The position numbers and the translations under genes are program-made. 64,000 bases of DNA from the NCBI RefSeq assembly GCF_030695065.1, contig NZ_JAUYTR010000005.1, forward strand, positions 124,001 to 188,000. Direction: 5' to 3'. The notes below the pieces were generated by a model that worked only from the letters and a program-made list of their open reading frames with translations, was not told the origin of the DNA and ran no database searches. Shown piece after piece: positions 17,821 through 27,627 of this stretch; position 1 is the stretch's first letter; each line of letters begins with the position of its first letter. Source of the stretch: Sediminibacterium sp. (GTDB lineage Bacteria > Bacteroidota > Bacteroidia > Chitinophagales > Chitinophagaceae).

Positions 17821-19095
17821 TTACTCATATCGTAGCGCTACAATTGGATTCAGTTTAGCCGCTTTCATTGCAGGGTAAATACCTGCAGCCAAACCAACTA
17901 CTGAGCAGATAACTATTCCAATAAACACCCATGTCCAAGGAACAACAAAGCCTGTATCTAATATAATCCCAAATATATTACCTACTAGTATTCCAAGAAT
18001 AATTCCGAAAATGGCACCTAACAAACTAATAATCATACTTTCAAACAAAAACTGCTGACGAACATATTTGCTTTTGCCGCCAATCGCTTTAATTAAACCA
18101 ACTTCCTTGGTTCGCTCATTTACAGCCACTAACATAATATTCATTAACCCAATTGCGGCACCAATTAAAGTGATTAAACCAATGGCACTTGCTGCACCAG
18201 TAATACTGCTTAAAAAGCCAATAAACATTTCAGCAAACTTGTCGCTTTTTTCAATAACGAAATTGACTTCTTCTGTGGGTTGAAGTTTTCTGATTGCTCT
18301 AAACACAGATGTAGCTTCGTCAGTTGCAACAGGAATAACATTTATATCGGTTACATTGATGCCAATTAAATAAGTAGGTCCAATATTGGCATACCGTCTA
18401 ACATTTGTATAAGAAGTTACAATCACATCATCTTGACGAAGCATAGAGCTAGACCCCTTGCTTTTAAGTAACCCTACCACTCTATAAGGTGTACTCCCTA
18501 CTTTAATTATTTTATCTAAAGACCTTTCAGCTCTTTCACCAAACAAACGTGTAGCCACATTGCTTCCGATTAAACAAACGTTTCTACCGCTTTGTACGTC
18601 TAGGTTATTTAAATTTCTCCCTTGTTGAATAGTATACCCATTCACCAACAAATAGTTTTCATCGCCACCCCAAACCAATATCTGCGGATTTGTTTTACGG
18701 TCTTCATATCTTAATTCTTGACCGCCGGGCCCTCTGCGATAAATACTTACCAATGCACCCGGAAAATTATAATTGGCTTTAAAACGCTCCACTTCTTCTA
18801 ATCGAAGCGGTTTATTCAGATTAGATTTCTTCTCTTTTAAACCTCGTTTGGTTTTTTTCACTTCATCACTATTGGGTCCCATTCTGGCTCTAGTATCCTT
18901 AAAGCGAATACTGAAGGAGTTGGCACCCATAGATGAAAAGCTCTCTTTCAAACTTTGATTCATCGCTTCAATGGCAGTAATAATTCCTATTAATGCCATA
19001 ATACCAAAAGCTATAATTGCTATTGTAATACCCGCACGAAGCTTATTGCTTTTTACCGTACGCCAAGCCAAAGTGAATGAGTCAAAAGCTGTCAT
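17821..19095 (-). CDS. ABC transporter permease, MacB/FtsX type
   Basis: A 424-residue permease. An N-terminal helix (about 21-43) is followed by a large periplasmic MacB-like core domain (about 45-270). A C-terminal FtsX domain with three helices (about 285-310, 335-370, 385-410) carries the conserved loop GLIKAIGGKSKYVRQQFLFE. Such proteins pair with a LolD/MacB ATPase for lipoprotein, peptide or drug export. No ATPase gene is nearby, so the partner must be encoded elsewhere. It lies 63 bp downstream of nuoN and ends 10 bp from a convergent gene. Confidence 0.88.
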   Translation of the reverse strand: MTAFDSFTLAWRTVKSNKLRAGITIAIIAFGIMALIGIITAIEAMNQSLKESFSSMGANSFSIRFKDTRARMGPNSDEVKKTKRGLKEKKSNLNKPLRLEEVERFKANYNFPGALVSIYRRGPGGQELRYEDRKTNPQILVWGGDENYLLVNGYTIQQGRNLNNLDVQSGRNVCLIGSNVATRLFGERAERSLDKIIKVGSTPYRVVGLLKSKGSSSMLRQDDVIVTSYTNVRRYANIGPTYLIGINVTDINVIPVATDEATSVFRAIRKLQPTEEVNFVIEKSDKFAEMFIGFLSSITGAASAIGLITLIGAAIGLMNIMLVAVNERTKEVGLIKAIGGKSKYVRQQFLFESMIISLLGAIFGIILGILVGNIFGIILDTGFVVPWTWVFIGIVICSVVGLAAGIYPAMKAAKLNPIVALRYE

Positions 19096-19158
19096 AAATT
19101 AAAGGTACAGCGTATTGATTAAACCCTTTACAGTTAACAGTCTAATTATGAAGAGTGG

Positions 19159-20553
19159 TTAAAAATAGAAGCAATTGAGCACTATTGAAGGAAGAACGCC
19201 AACTAATACAATGGCAGCAGCCACCAATAATAGCCCAAATTTGAATCCACCCGTAATTTCACTTGTTTCTGGTTGGCCTTCTTTAAAGTACATTGCTTGA
19301 ATCACTTTGAAATAATAATAAGCACTTACTGCTGCAAATAATACTGCAACAATAACCATCCACAATGGTCCGCCAGCTTTAACTACAGAAGCCAACATAT
19401 AATATTTGGCAAAAAAGCCAGCAGTTAATGGAATACCGGCCAACGACAATAAACAGATAGTAGCAACAAATGCTAAAACTGGTTGAGTGGTGCCTAGGCC
19501 GTTAAACCCGTCAAAAGTGTAATCTTTCACTTTCATTAAAATCGCAAAGAACCCAATGGTGGCTAAACTATAAGCAACTGTGTATAATAGAATCCCTTCT
19601 GTTCCTAAGTCATTATTGCTATACAATGCAAATAACATAAACCCTACTTGAGCAATACTAGAATAGGCCAGCATTCTTTTGATACTGCGTTGAAAAACGG
19701 CGGTGATATTTCCTGCTAATAACGTAGCAACAATTACAAACGAGAGCAGTATATTCCAAGTAGGTCCTAATAAGCTTGAATTCGAAGCAAATAATTTAAT
19801 AAAAGCAAAAAAACCAGCAGCTTTCACAATGGTGGCCATAAAGGAAGTGAAAACACTTGGTGCTCCATCATATACATCGGGGGTCCAAAAATGAAATGGT
19901 GCAGCCGAAACTTTAAAACACATTGCTGCAAACAATAATAGCAATCCAGCTACTTGTAAAAAAGCAGGACCCTGAACGCCAGACGATGGCGGTAAAGCAC
20001 CCGTTCCCACGCTTGCCATTCCAAAAGTTCCTGTAGCGCCATACAACAATGCAATCCCCATTAACATTATGCCTGTTGTAAATGAGCCCATTAAAAAATA
20101 TTTAAGAGAAGCTTCATTACTTTTAAGATTGTGTTTATCTGCTCCTGTTAAAATGTACAATGGAATAGATAAAATTTCAATTCCTAAGAACAACATCAAC
20201 ATACCATTATAAGAGGTAAGTATTGCAGTTCCGCATAAAACAAAGAAAATAAGCGCATAAAAATCAGCTGTCTTATTGCTGATTTTTTCTATTTCAGATC
20301 CACTTAATAAAACAAAAATGAGGGTTGCTGCAATCATTAATGTGTTAAAGAACAAACCCAATTTATTAAAATGCAATAAGTCTTTGGTATCTATTTGGAT
20401 AGAAAACAAGCCATAGCTATTTAATAAATTAACAGTTAATAAAACAATTAATGAAATAATTGCGGTTAAAGTAATGACCGGTTTTTTATCGGTAAAAATG
20501 CCTGTAAACATCATTACCACACCTAGAATTGCTGAAAATATAATTGCGTTCAT
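19159..20553 (-). CDS. nuoN: NADH-quinone oxidoreductase subunit N
   Basis: A 464-residue antiporter-like membrane subunit of complex I, the last gene of the nuo operon. About 14 hydrophobic helices are visible. The proton-channel glutamate is Glu126 in the helix LFLGIEILSIPLYIL, and the conserved Lys-bearing helices follow (FKVSAAPFHFWTPDVYDGAP). It pumps protons together with NuoL and NuoM when quinone is reduced. Spacing to nuoM is 18 bp. Confidence 0.96.
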   Translation of the reverse strand: MNAIIFSAILGVVMMFTGIFTDKKPVITLTAIISLIVLLTVNLLNSYGLFSIQIDTKDLLHFNKLGLFFNTLMIAATLIFVLLSGSEIEKISNKTADFYALIFFVLCGTAILTSYNGMLMLFLGIEILSIPLYILTGADKHNLKSNEASLKYFLMGSFTTGIMLMGIALLYGATGTFGMASVGTGALPPSSGVQGPAFLQVAGLLLLFAAMCFKVSAAPFHFWTPDVYDGAPSVFTSFMATIVKAAGFFAFIKLFASNSSLLGPTWNILLSFVIVATLLAGNITAVFQRSIKRMLAYSSIAQVGFMLFALYSNNDLGTEGILLYTVAYSLATIGFFAILMKVKDYTFDGFNGLGTTQPVLAFVATICLLSLAGIPLTAGFFAKYYMLASVVKAGGPLWMVIVAVLFAAVSAYYYFKVIQAMYFKEGQPETSEITGGFKFGLLLVAAAIVLVGVLPSIVLNCFYF

Positions 20554-20571
20554 AACTACTAAATCGGTCTT

Positions 20572-21999
20572 TTACTTTTTTACAAATAATGCTGAAACAC
20601 TGTCGCCAGTTAAATTCAGCAATGGTTGTGGGAATACGCCAAAAACTAGCACCAGCAAAGTAATTATCACCAATGCTAATTTAACATTCAAAGGAATATC
20701 TGTTGCTTTTTCTGTAATTACATTTAACGCTCCATAAATCACACGCTGTACCATATTCAATGTGTACACAGCAGCCAAAATAATACTAATTCCCGCAATA
20801 GCAGCCATTACCATATTGTATTGGAACAAACCGTTGAACATCAAGAACTCTCCAATAAATGCATTCGTGAGTGGTAAAGCCACATTTGCCAAAGCCATGA
20901 TTACCAATAAAATAGCCATAACAGGTGCTTTTTGTGCCAAGCCACCCAGTTGACTCATATTTCTTGTGCCTAATTGCTTTTCAATTAAATCTGCAATAAT
21001 CCAAAGCCCTATCACATTTACACCGTGACTAAACATTTGAATCATTACTCCATCCATTGCTGTTTGATTATTGGTAAACATTGCTGCACTCATTAAACCA
21101 ATATGTGCAATAGAAGAATAGGCAATCATGCGCTTAATATCGTCTTGACGGATGGCAATTAATGAAGCGTAAATCATACCAATAATCGAAAGTATAATTA
21201 CCAAATTGGCAGATTGAGCTGCAGCATTAGGGAACATTGGGAGTATCCATCTTATAACTGCAAATACCCCCATTTTAACCATTATACCACTCATTACCAT
21301 TGTAGTAGCTGTAGGCGATTGCTCATAAGCATCTGGCTGCCAAGTATGAAAAGGAAAGATGGGCATCTTTATGGCAAATGCAATAAAGAATAACCAGAAC
21401 ATTATTGTTTCTTGTTGAGCAGATAGTTTAACTGCGTAAAAACTCTGCAATGAAAATGATTGATCAGCAGTGTTAAAGTACATGAATAACAAGCCAATCA
21501 ACATTAAAAGTGATCCTATAAATGTGTACACAAAGAATTTGAATGTAACTGCAATTCTTTTTTCTCCACCCCATATAGAACACAGAAAGTATACTGGAAT
21601 TAATGCTAACTCCCAGAAAAAATAAAATAATAATGCATCAGACGCTAGAAATACACCCATTAATCCAGCTTGAGACAACAACATCAATCCATAAAAAGAG
21701 GCTGCGTTTTTATACTCATTATTGTAAACTGCAGTAAAAATTAAAGGAAAGGAAACGGCTGTTAACAAGCTCAGCATTTTAGCCATACCGTCTGCTTTCA
21801 ACGTAATTCTACTTCCTAAATTATTTAACCAAGCTGCGTCGTATCCTATTTCTCCTGGTGTAAATACGGCAACCAATGCAATTGCTAAAGTTGCGATTGA
21901 TGCCAATAAAGCAAACGTTTTAGCCGAATTCCCTTGCTTTAGTAAAAATGCAATTAAGCCGGCTACCAGAGGTGTTAATATGAGTAATAAAGTAATCAT
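20572..21999 (-). CDS. nuoM: NADH-quinone oxidoreductase subunit M
   Basis: A 475-residue antiporter-like proton-pumping subunit. The channel glutamate is Glu130 in the helix LLFYFFWELALIPVYFLC, and the lysine-containing helix and the loop KMPIFPFHTWQPDAYEQSP are conserved. All main helices are present. Spacing to nuoL is 25 bp. Confidence 0.97.
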   Translation of the reverse strand: MITLLLILTPLVAGLIAFLLKQGNSAKTFALLASIATLAIALVAVFTPGEIGYDAAWLNNLGSRITLKADGMAKMLSLLTAVSFPLIFTAVYNNEYKNAASFYGLMLLSQAGLMGVFLASDALLFYFFWELALIPVYFLCSIWGGEKRIAVTFKFFVYTFIGSLLMLIGLLFMYFNTADQSFSLQSFYAVKLSAQQETIMFWLFFIAFAIKMPIFPFHTWQPDAYEQSPTATTMVMSGIMVKMGVFAVIRWILPMFPNAAAQSANLVIILSIIGMIYASLIAIRQDDIKRMIAYSSIAHIGLMSAAMFTNNQTAMDGVMIQMFSHGVNVIGLWIIADLIEKQLGTRNMSQLGGLAQKAPVMAILLVIMALANVALPLTNAFIGEFLMFNGLFQYNMVMAAIAGISIILAAVYTLNMVQRVIYGALNVITEKATDIPLNVKLALVIITLLVLVFGVFPQPLLNLTGDSVSALFVKK

Positions 22000-22024
22000 T
22001 ATTGCTAGCTACTTGATGAACGAT

Positions 22025-23974
22025 TTAAAATATTTTATCTAAAAAACGAGTGATAGTGGAATCATTAAACCACACAATAAAAAACACTACCATCGATAAT
22101 ATCATAATGAGCAAATAGCTAGCTACCTGTCCACTTTGAATTAATCTCAATTGCCTTGAACCGTATGCAACCAACTTACCTACTCCATTAACTGCCCCGT
22201 CAATACCCGACTTCTCCACAACATTTTTCAAAATACCACCCAAGGCATTTAATGGATTTACTATAGCGGTATTGTACAATTCATCTACATACCATTTGTT
22301 CATTAATAGTTTGCCCAATTCACCCTCTTCTGTATCATTTGTATTTTTATACTTCTTGTATGATTTTACAGCAAACGCAATCACCATTACAATTAAAAAG
22401 GTAACTACTCCCATCATTAAATATTCTTGGGCATGGGTTAAGTGATGCACTTCTGCTAATTTGGTTGATTCGGCAAAAATAGGGGCCAAGAAATGCTGCA
22501 ACCAATGTTGGTTCTCGGCAAATACTGCGGGAATTCCTATAAATCCACCTACTACTGATAAAACGGCCAATACAATTAATGGAATAGTCATTGCAGACGG
22601 ACTCTCATGCAAATGATGTTCTTGTTCATATGTACCCCTGAAATTTCCTAAAAAGGTTAAAGTATACAATCTAAACATATAAAAGGCTGTCATTAAAGCA
22701 CCACCCACTCCAATATAATAGAACAGCGGATTATTTGAATAAGCAGCAACTAATATTTCATCTTTAGAAAAGAATCCAGCAAATGGCGGAATACCTGCAA
22801 TGGCTAAGCAAGCCAATAAAAAAGTAATATGCGTGATGGGCATGTACTTTTTAAGGTTCCCCATTTTGCGAATATCTTGTTCATGATGCATGGCATGAAT
22901 TACAGAACCAGCACCCAAGAACAACAATGCTTTAAAGAAAGCATGCGTCATCACATGAAATACTGCGCCTGTATAAGCTCCTACCCCTAATCCTAAAAAC
23001 ATATATCCCAATTGACTTACTGTTGAATAAGCCAATACTTTTTTAATATCGTTTTGTTTTAATGCAATAGTAGCTGCAAAAATGGCTGTGGCTAAACCTA
23101 TCACTGCAACCAGTGTTTGTGTAGCTGGCGCCATGGTATATAATATATTGCTTCTAGCAATCATGTAAATACCAGCAGTTACCATAGTTGCCGCATGTAT
23201 TAAAGCCGATACAGGTGTAGGACCCGCCATGGCATCAGGTAACCAAGTGTACAAAGGGATTTGCGCACTCTTACCCATTGCACCTACAAATAATAAGGTA
23301 GTTATAGCGGTAATATCAAAAGCTGATAATTGGGAAATGCCAGCAAATACATCTGTGTAATTTACCGTACCCAACTTAAAAATCAACCAAAATACTGCTA
23401 ACAGAAAACCAAGATCTCCAATACGGTTCATGATAAATGCTTTTTTAGCAGCATAATTATAATCACCGTTTTTAAACCAATATCCAATCAATAAATAAGA
23501 ACACAATCCTACTCCTTCCCATCCAATAAACATGATCACATAATTGCTACCCATTACTAGCAGCAACATGGAAAACACAAATAAATTCAAATAGGCAAAA
23601 TAGCGTGCAAAATGATGAGGCGCTTCCTCTTTCATGTATGCGGTAGAATATAAATGAATCAAGAAACCAATTCCAGTAATAATCAATAAAAACAGCACAG
23701 ACAACTGGTCTATTTGAAATGCAAATGGAATGGTGAACGCTTCTGTTTGAATAAAATTAAACAGGGTAACAACAGAATTAATTGGCGCACCACCGCTATT
23801 GGCAGCAGCTCCATACACTTGTCCAAATAAAAAGCAGGAGGTTAAGAAAGACAAGAAAATCATTCCTGACCCTATTATACCTACAGCAGATTTAGACAAG
23901 CGCTGCCTGCCCAATCCGTTAATCAGGAAACCCAGCAAGGGAAACAATGGTACTAAAAAAGCAATTTTACTCAT
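22025..23974 (-). CDS. nuoL: NADH-quinone oxidoreductase subunit L
   Basis: A 649-residue protein, the largest membrane subunit. The signature glutamate is Glu153 in FIGWEGVGLCSYLLIGYW, and the broken helix and histidine-rich region (GAVFHVMTHAFFKALLFLGA) are intact. The C-terminal extension (about 500-649) carries the lateral helix that spans the membrane arm, ending in a final anchor. It is a proton-pumping subunit at the distal end of complex I. Confidence 0.97.
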   Translation of the reverse strand: MSKIAFLVPLFPLLGFLINGLGRQRLSKSAVGIIGSGMIFLSFLTSCFLFGQVYGAAANSGGAPINSVVTLFNFIQTEAFTIPFAFQIDQLSVLFLLIITGIGFLIHLYSTAYMKEEAPHHFARYFAYLNLFVFSMLLLVMGSNYVIMFIGWEGVGLCSYLLIGYWFKNGDYNYAAKKAFIMNRIGDLGFLLAVFWLIFKLGTVNYTDVFAGISQLSAFDITAITTLLFVGAMGKSAQIPLYTWLPDAMAGPTPVSALIHAATMVTAGIYMIARSNILYTMAPATQTLVAVIGLATAIFAATIALKQNDIKKVLAYSTVSQLGYMFLGLGVGAYTGAVFHVMTHAFFKALLFLGAGSVIHAMHHEQDIRKMGNLKKYMPITHITFLLACLAIAGIPPFAGFFSKDEILVAAYSNNPLFYYIGVGGALMTAFYMFRLYTLTFLGNFRGTYEQEHHLHESPSAMTIPLIVLAVLSVVGGFIGIPAVFAENQHWLQHFLAPIFAESTKLAEVHHLTHAQEYLMMGVVTFLIVMVIAFAVKSYKKYKNTNDTEEGELGKLLMNKWYVDELYNTAIVNPLNALGGILKNVVEKSGIDGAVNGVGKLVAYGSRQLRLIQSGQVASYLLIMILSMVVFFIVWFNDSTITRFLDKIF

Positions 23975-23991
23975 ATACTAAGTTGCGGGTG

Positions 23992-24327
23992 CTAGTTTTT
24001 CAATCGGTTCAAGAAATTAATATCTACAGAATGCGTATTTCGATACATCATTACAATGATGGCCAATCCTACACTCACTTCAGCAGCAGCTACTACCATA
24101 ATAAAAAATACAAAAAGCTGTCCTTCTACTCCAGTGGTTGCAGTAGCATTATTCAATAAAGCCGCTCCATGGTGCATTTTTGAAAATGCAACCAATAAAA
24201 GGTTAACTGCATTCAACATTAGTTCTATGCACATGAAAACAATAATGGCATTTCTTCTAGTTAGCACCCCAATAATACCAATGCTAAACAAGGCTAATGA
24301 AAAATAGATATAATATTGTATAGGCAT
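23992..24327 (-). CDS. nuoK: NADH-quinone oxidoreductase subunit K
   Basis: A 111-residue three-helix subunit. The two membrane glutamates needed for proton translocation are present: Glu35 in [18 protein letters not shown] and Glu83 in [12 protein letters not shown] slightly longer loop between helices 1 and 3 ([15 protein letters not shown]) gives the normal Bacteroidota length. Confidence 0.96.
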   Translation of the reverse strand: MPIQYYIYFSLALFSIGIIGVLTRRNAIIVFMCIELMLNAVNLLLVAFSKMHHGAALLNNATATTGVEGQLFVFFIMVVAAAEVSVGLAIIVMMYRNTHSVDINFLNRLKN

Positions 24328-24344
24328 AATTGCGTTGTTATAAA

Positions 24345-24848
24345 TTAATCTTTTTTACCAATTACTACAGCTCCAACCATTGCACTCAAAAAAAGTACAC
24401 TACTTATTTCGAATGGAACAACAAAATCACTGAATAATGCTTTACCTAAATTTTTAATTAAACCAATATCGCCGGTTTTCATTAAAGCAGCTTTGCCAGA
24501 AAGTTCAGTTGCTTGCTTAACCAATGATACCAAAACCACTAAAAAACATCCTCCAGACACTACCCCTGCCAACTTCATCCACCAATTCTTTCTAGGCTCT
24601 CCTTCTGCGTTTAAATTCATTAACATGATCACAAACAAGAACAAAACCATGATAGCACCAGCATAAACAATCAAGTTTACAATTGCTAAAAACTGTGCAT
24701 TCAATAAAATATAATGACCAGATATGGCAAAGAAAACAGCAATTAACCAAAGCACACTGTGAACTGGATTTTTACTAACCAGTACCATAATGGCGCTGAA
24801 GATAGCCAGTGCACTTAAAGAGAAAAACAAAATTTGAATCGTATCCAT
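24345..24848 (-). CDS. nuoJ: NADH-quinone oxidoreductase subunit J
   Basis: A 167-residue five-helix subunit. It carries the ND6-type core [20 protein letters not shown] with a conserved Tyr/Gly pi-bulge helix, and ends with [12 protein letters not shown]. It lies between nuoI and nuoK, as in other nuo operons. Confidence 0.95.
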   Translation of the reverse strand: MDTIQILFFSLSALAIFSAIMVLVSKNPVHSVLWLIAVFFAISGHYILLNAQFLAIVNLIVYAGAIMVLFLFVIMLMNLNAEGEPRKNWWMKLAGVVSGGCFLVVLVSLVKQATELSGKAALMKTGDIGLIKNLGKALFSDFVVPFEISSVLFLSAMVGAVVIGKKD

Positions 24849-24878
24849 TTCTTTGATTGTATTAAACAGGCAAAATAT

Positions 24879-25418
24879 TTAAACTCTTGCAGCTCCTCTC
24901 GCTGCAGCATATTCTTCCGGTGCTGTGTTCTTATTTGGAATCAACAAATCGTTTTTCCCATATATAAAACCCTTTCTGGTAAAATTTGCTGGAGCAAAAG
25001 TTTCACTTAAATAAATAGCATCTTTAGGACAAGCTTCTTCACAAAGTCCACAGAATATGCAACGAAGCATATTGATTTCATACTTAGCTGCATATTTTTC
25101 TTCGCGATACAAATGCTCTTCGCCAGGCATACGTTCAGCAGCTTCCATGGTAATAGCTTCTGCCGGACATGCCACAGCACACAATCCGCATGCGGTACAA
25201 TTTTCTCTTCCTTCTGCGTCTCTATTTAAAACGTGTAACCCTCTAAAAACAGGGCTAAACTCTCGCTTTTGTTCTGGATATTGAATAGTAGGTTGCTTCT
25301 TAAATATATGGCTAAAAGTAATGGCCATGCCCTTTACGATATTGGGCAAATAAAGGCGCTCCATGAAAGTCATTGGCTCCCTACTTACTTCTTTTGCTCT
25401 GTTTGTTAAAGCTTGCAT
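24879..25418 (-). CDS. nuoI: NADH-quinone oxidoreductase subunit I (two 4Fe-4S clusters)
   Basis: A 179-residue peripheral-arm subunit with two ferredoxin-type cluster motifs, CTACGLCAVACPAEAI and CIFCGLCEEACPKDAI. These bind N6a and N6b, the clusters that hand electrons to NuoB. The N-terminal amphipathic region (NIVKGMAITFSHIF) anchors it to the membrane arm. It is 43 bp from nuoH. Confidence 0.97.
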   Translation of the reverse strand: MQALTNRAKEVSREPMTFMERLYLPNIVKGMAITFSHIFKKQPTIQYPEQKREFSPVFRGLHVLNRDAEGRENCTACGLCAVACPAEAITMEAAERMPGEEHLYREEKYAAKYEINMLRCIFCGLCEEACPKDAIYLSETFAPANFTRKGFIYGKNDLLIPNKNTAPEEYAAARGAARV

Positions 25419-25461
25419 GTATTCTTTTATATAAAAGGTTCACAAATGTATAATTTTGATC

Positions 25462-26511
25462 TTAACCCTGCTGCCATAATATCACTGCGCCAGTTGCCAA
25501 CATATTTACCAACGCCAGTGGTATTAAACTTTTCCAACCTAAATTCATTAATTGATCGTAGCGGAAGCGTGGAATGGTCCAACGAATCCACATGAAAAGG
25601 AACAAGAAAATCACAATCTTGGTAAGCAACGATAAAACACCAATGATAGCAGCAATATTAGGGGCTAATGTAGACTCGTCTAAAAACGGAACATCATACC
25701 CGCCAAAATACAAGCTAGCCATCACCGCGCTACTCATGATCATATTTACATATTCTGCAAAAAGATAAAAACCCAATTTCATAGAAGAATACTCTTGGTG
25801 GTATCCCATATTTAATTCGTTCTCTGCTTCTGGTAAGTCGAATGGTGTTCTATTACACTCTGCCATTGCGCAAACAAAAAATAAGATAAAGCCCAATGGC
25901 TGATAAACTATATTCCACCATGCGCCTGGAGCCATTTGTTGGTCAACAATAGTTTTTAAACTTAAGGATCCTGAAATCATTAACACCGCAATCAATGCTA
26001 AGCCCATGGCTAATTCATAGCTGATGGCCTGAGATGCACCACGTAAAGCGGCCATCAAAGAGAATTTGTTATTTGATGCCCAACCTCCAATCATGATGCC
26101 ATAAACACCCATACTAACTACCCCAAAAACATATAAAATCCCAATATTGATATCGGCAATTTGTAAATCTATTTTGCGACCAAATAACTCTACAGAACTA
26201 CTCCACGGTATAACGGCACAAGTCATTAGTGCTGCAGTCATAGCCATTGCGGGACCTAATATAAAGAGCCCTTTGCTTGCCGAATTTGGAATAATTTCTT
26301 CCTTCATGATGAGCTTTAATCCATCTGCTAAAGGTTGTAATAAACCCATTGGACCAGCTCTGTTCGGGCCTGGTCTATCTTGTAAAACCGCAGCTACTTT
26401 TCGCTCCGAAAAAGTAGTGTAAAGGGCTATACCCAAACTAGCAAAAACAATAATCGCAATCAGGATTAGTTTTTCTAGCATCAATATCCAATCTAAGGCC
26501 AATAGTGTCAT
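25462..26511 (-). CDS. nuoH: NADH-quinone oxidoreductase subunit H
   Basis: A 349-residue eight-helix subunit that lines the quinone chamber. It has the signature ERKVAAVLQDRPGPNRAGP after the first helix (about 31-49) and the conserved acidic loop MAECNRTPFDLPEAENEL. It connects the peripheral arm with the proton-pumping arm. Confidence 0.97.
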   Translation of the reverse strand: MTLLALDWILMLEKLILIAIIVFASLGIALYTTFSERKVAAVLQDRPGPNRAGPMGLLQPLADGLKLIMKEEIIPNSASKGLFILGPAMAMTAALMTCAVIPWSSSVELFGRKIDLQIADINIGILYVFGVVSMGVYGIMIGGWASNNKFSLMAALRGASQAISYELAMGLALIAVLMISGSLSLKTIVDQQMAPGAWWNIVYQPLGFILFFVCAMAECNRTPFDLPEAENELNMGYHQEYSSMKLGFYLFAEYVNMIMSSAVMASLYFGGYDVPFLDESTLAPNIAAIIGVLSLLTKIVIFLFLFMWIRWTIPRFRYDQLMNLGWKSLIPLALVNMLATGAVILWQQG

Positions 26512-26522
26512 GCTTATGGTAA

Positions 26523-27620
26523 TTAGTCTTTGTTATGGTTAAAGTCGGTTGAATGAGCTGGTCTGTCTAACTGACTCAAAGTTATATTAGGTTGATTCAC
26601 TTCGCTTATTGAATGAATATCCATTAACAACTTTGGTTGTCTACCAGCATGAACCGCTTCAAAAGTTTCTGTTGGTTTATGAGTCCCCACTGTTCCAGCA
26701 TAGTGTCCTTGTGCAATTACTGAATGGCGATCAATTAATCTTGGACCCTCTATTACCCAGTCACTGGTTTGCTTTTTATCGAATCTGCAAGTATTACAAA
26801 TCCAATCTTCCACTTCACCCCACTGGTCTTTTCTGGCGGTTACTCTGTACACTTCATCACCTCTATTCCACAAAGTAACTTTACCGCTACAAGTTTTACA
26901 ATCTCTATGTGCGTCAACTGGCTTTAAAAACCAAACCCTGTTTTTAAATCTAAAGGTTTTATCGGTTAATGCACCCACTGGGCAAACGTCTATAACGTTG
27001 CCAATGAATTCATTGTCTAAATTCTTTTCAATATACGTGGCAATTTCTGCGTGATCTCCTCTATCTAAAATACCGTGCTCTCTTTTGCCGGTTAATTGAT
27101 CGGCAGTAAATACACAGCGGTAACAAAGAATACAGCGAGTCATATGCAACTGAATCTTATCTCCTAAATCGTGCTTCTTAAATGTTCTGCGTTGAAACTC
27201 ATAACGAGTGCCCGCTTTACCATGCTCGTAACTAAGGTCTTGTAAATGACACTCGCCTGCTTGATCACAAACTGGGCAATCTAATGGATGGTTAATTAAT
27301 AAAAATTCAACTACCCCATTGCGCGCATCAATTACACGATCACTGGTAATATTCTTCACTTCCATTCCATCCATTACAGTAGTTCTGCAACTCGCCACCA
27401 ATTTGGGCATTGGTCTTGGATCTTTTTCAGAACCTTTGCTTACTTCAACTAAACAGGTTCTACACTTACCACCACTGCCTTCTAGCTTACTGTAATAACA
27501 CATAGCAGGGGGAGCAACATCTCCGCCAATCTTACGCGCCGCGTTTAGAATAGTTGTTCCAGCTGGAACTTCTACTGTGATATTATCAATGGTTACTTTA
27601 AATAATGGTTGTTCAGACAT
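26523..27620 (-). CDS. nuoG: NADH-quinone oxidoreductase subunit G, short form
   Basis: A 365-residue protein holding only the iron-sulfur part of NuoG. A 2Fe-2S ferredoxin domain uses Cys41, Cys53, Cys56 and Cys78. The His-Cys cluster motif is at 111-124 (HPLDCPVCDQAGEC), and a 4Fe-4S site uses Cys163, Cys166, Cys169 and Cys213. A further pair of CxxC motifs (241-244 and 275-278) could hold an N7-like cluster. The large molybdopterin-fold domain of the roughly 900-residue E. coli protein is absent and the frame ends cleanly in operon context, so this is a natural short form. It passes electrons from NuoE/F towards NuoI. Confidence 0.93.
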   Translation of the reverse strand: MSEQPLFKVTIDNITVEVPAGTTILNAARKIGGDVAPPAMCYYSKLEGSGGKCRTCLVEVSKGSEKDPRPMPKLVASCRTTVMDGMEVKNITSDRVIDARNGVVEFLLINHPLDCPVCDQAGECHLQDLSYEHGKAGTRYEFQRRTFKKHDLGDKIQLHMTRCILCYRCVFTADQLTGKREHGILDRGDHAEIATYIEKNLDNEFIGNVIDVCPVGALTDKTFRFKNRVWFLKPVDAHRDCKTCSGKVTLWNRGDEVYRVTARKDQWGEVEDWICNTCRFDKKQTSDWVIEGPRLIDRHSVIAQGHYAGTVGTHKPTETFEAVHAGRQPKLLMDIHSISEVNQPNITLSQLDRPAHSTDFNHNKD

Positions 27621-27627
27621 AACTTAA

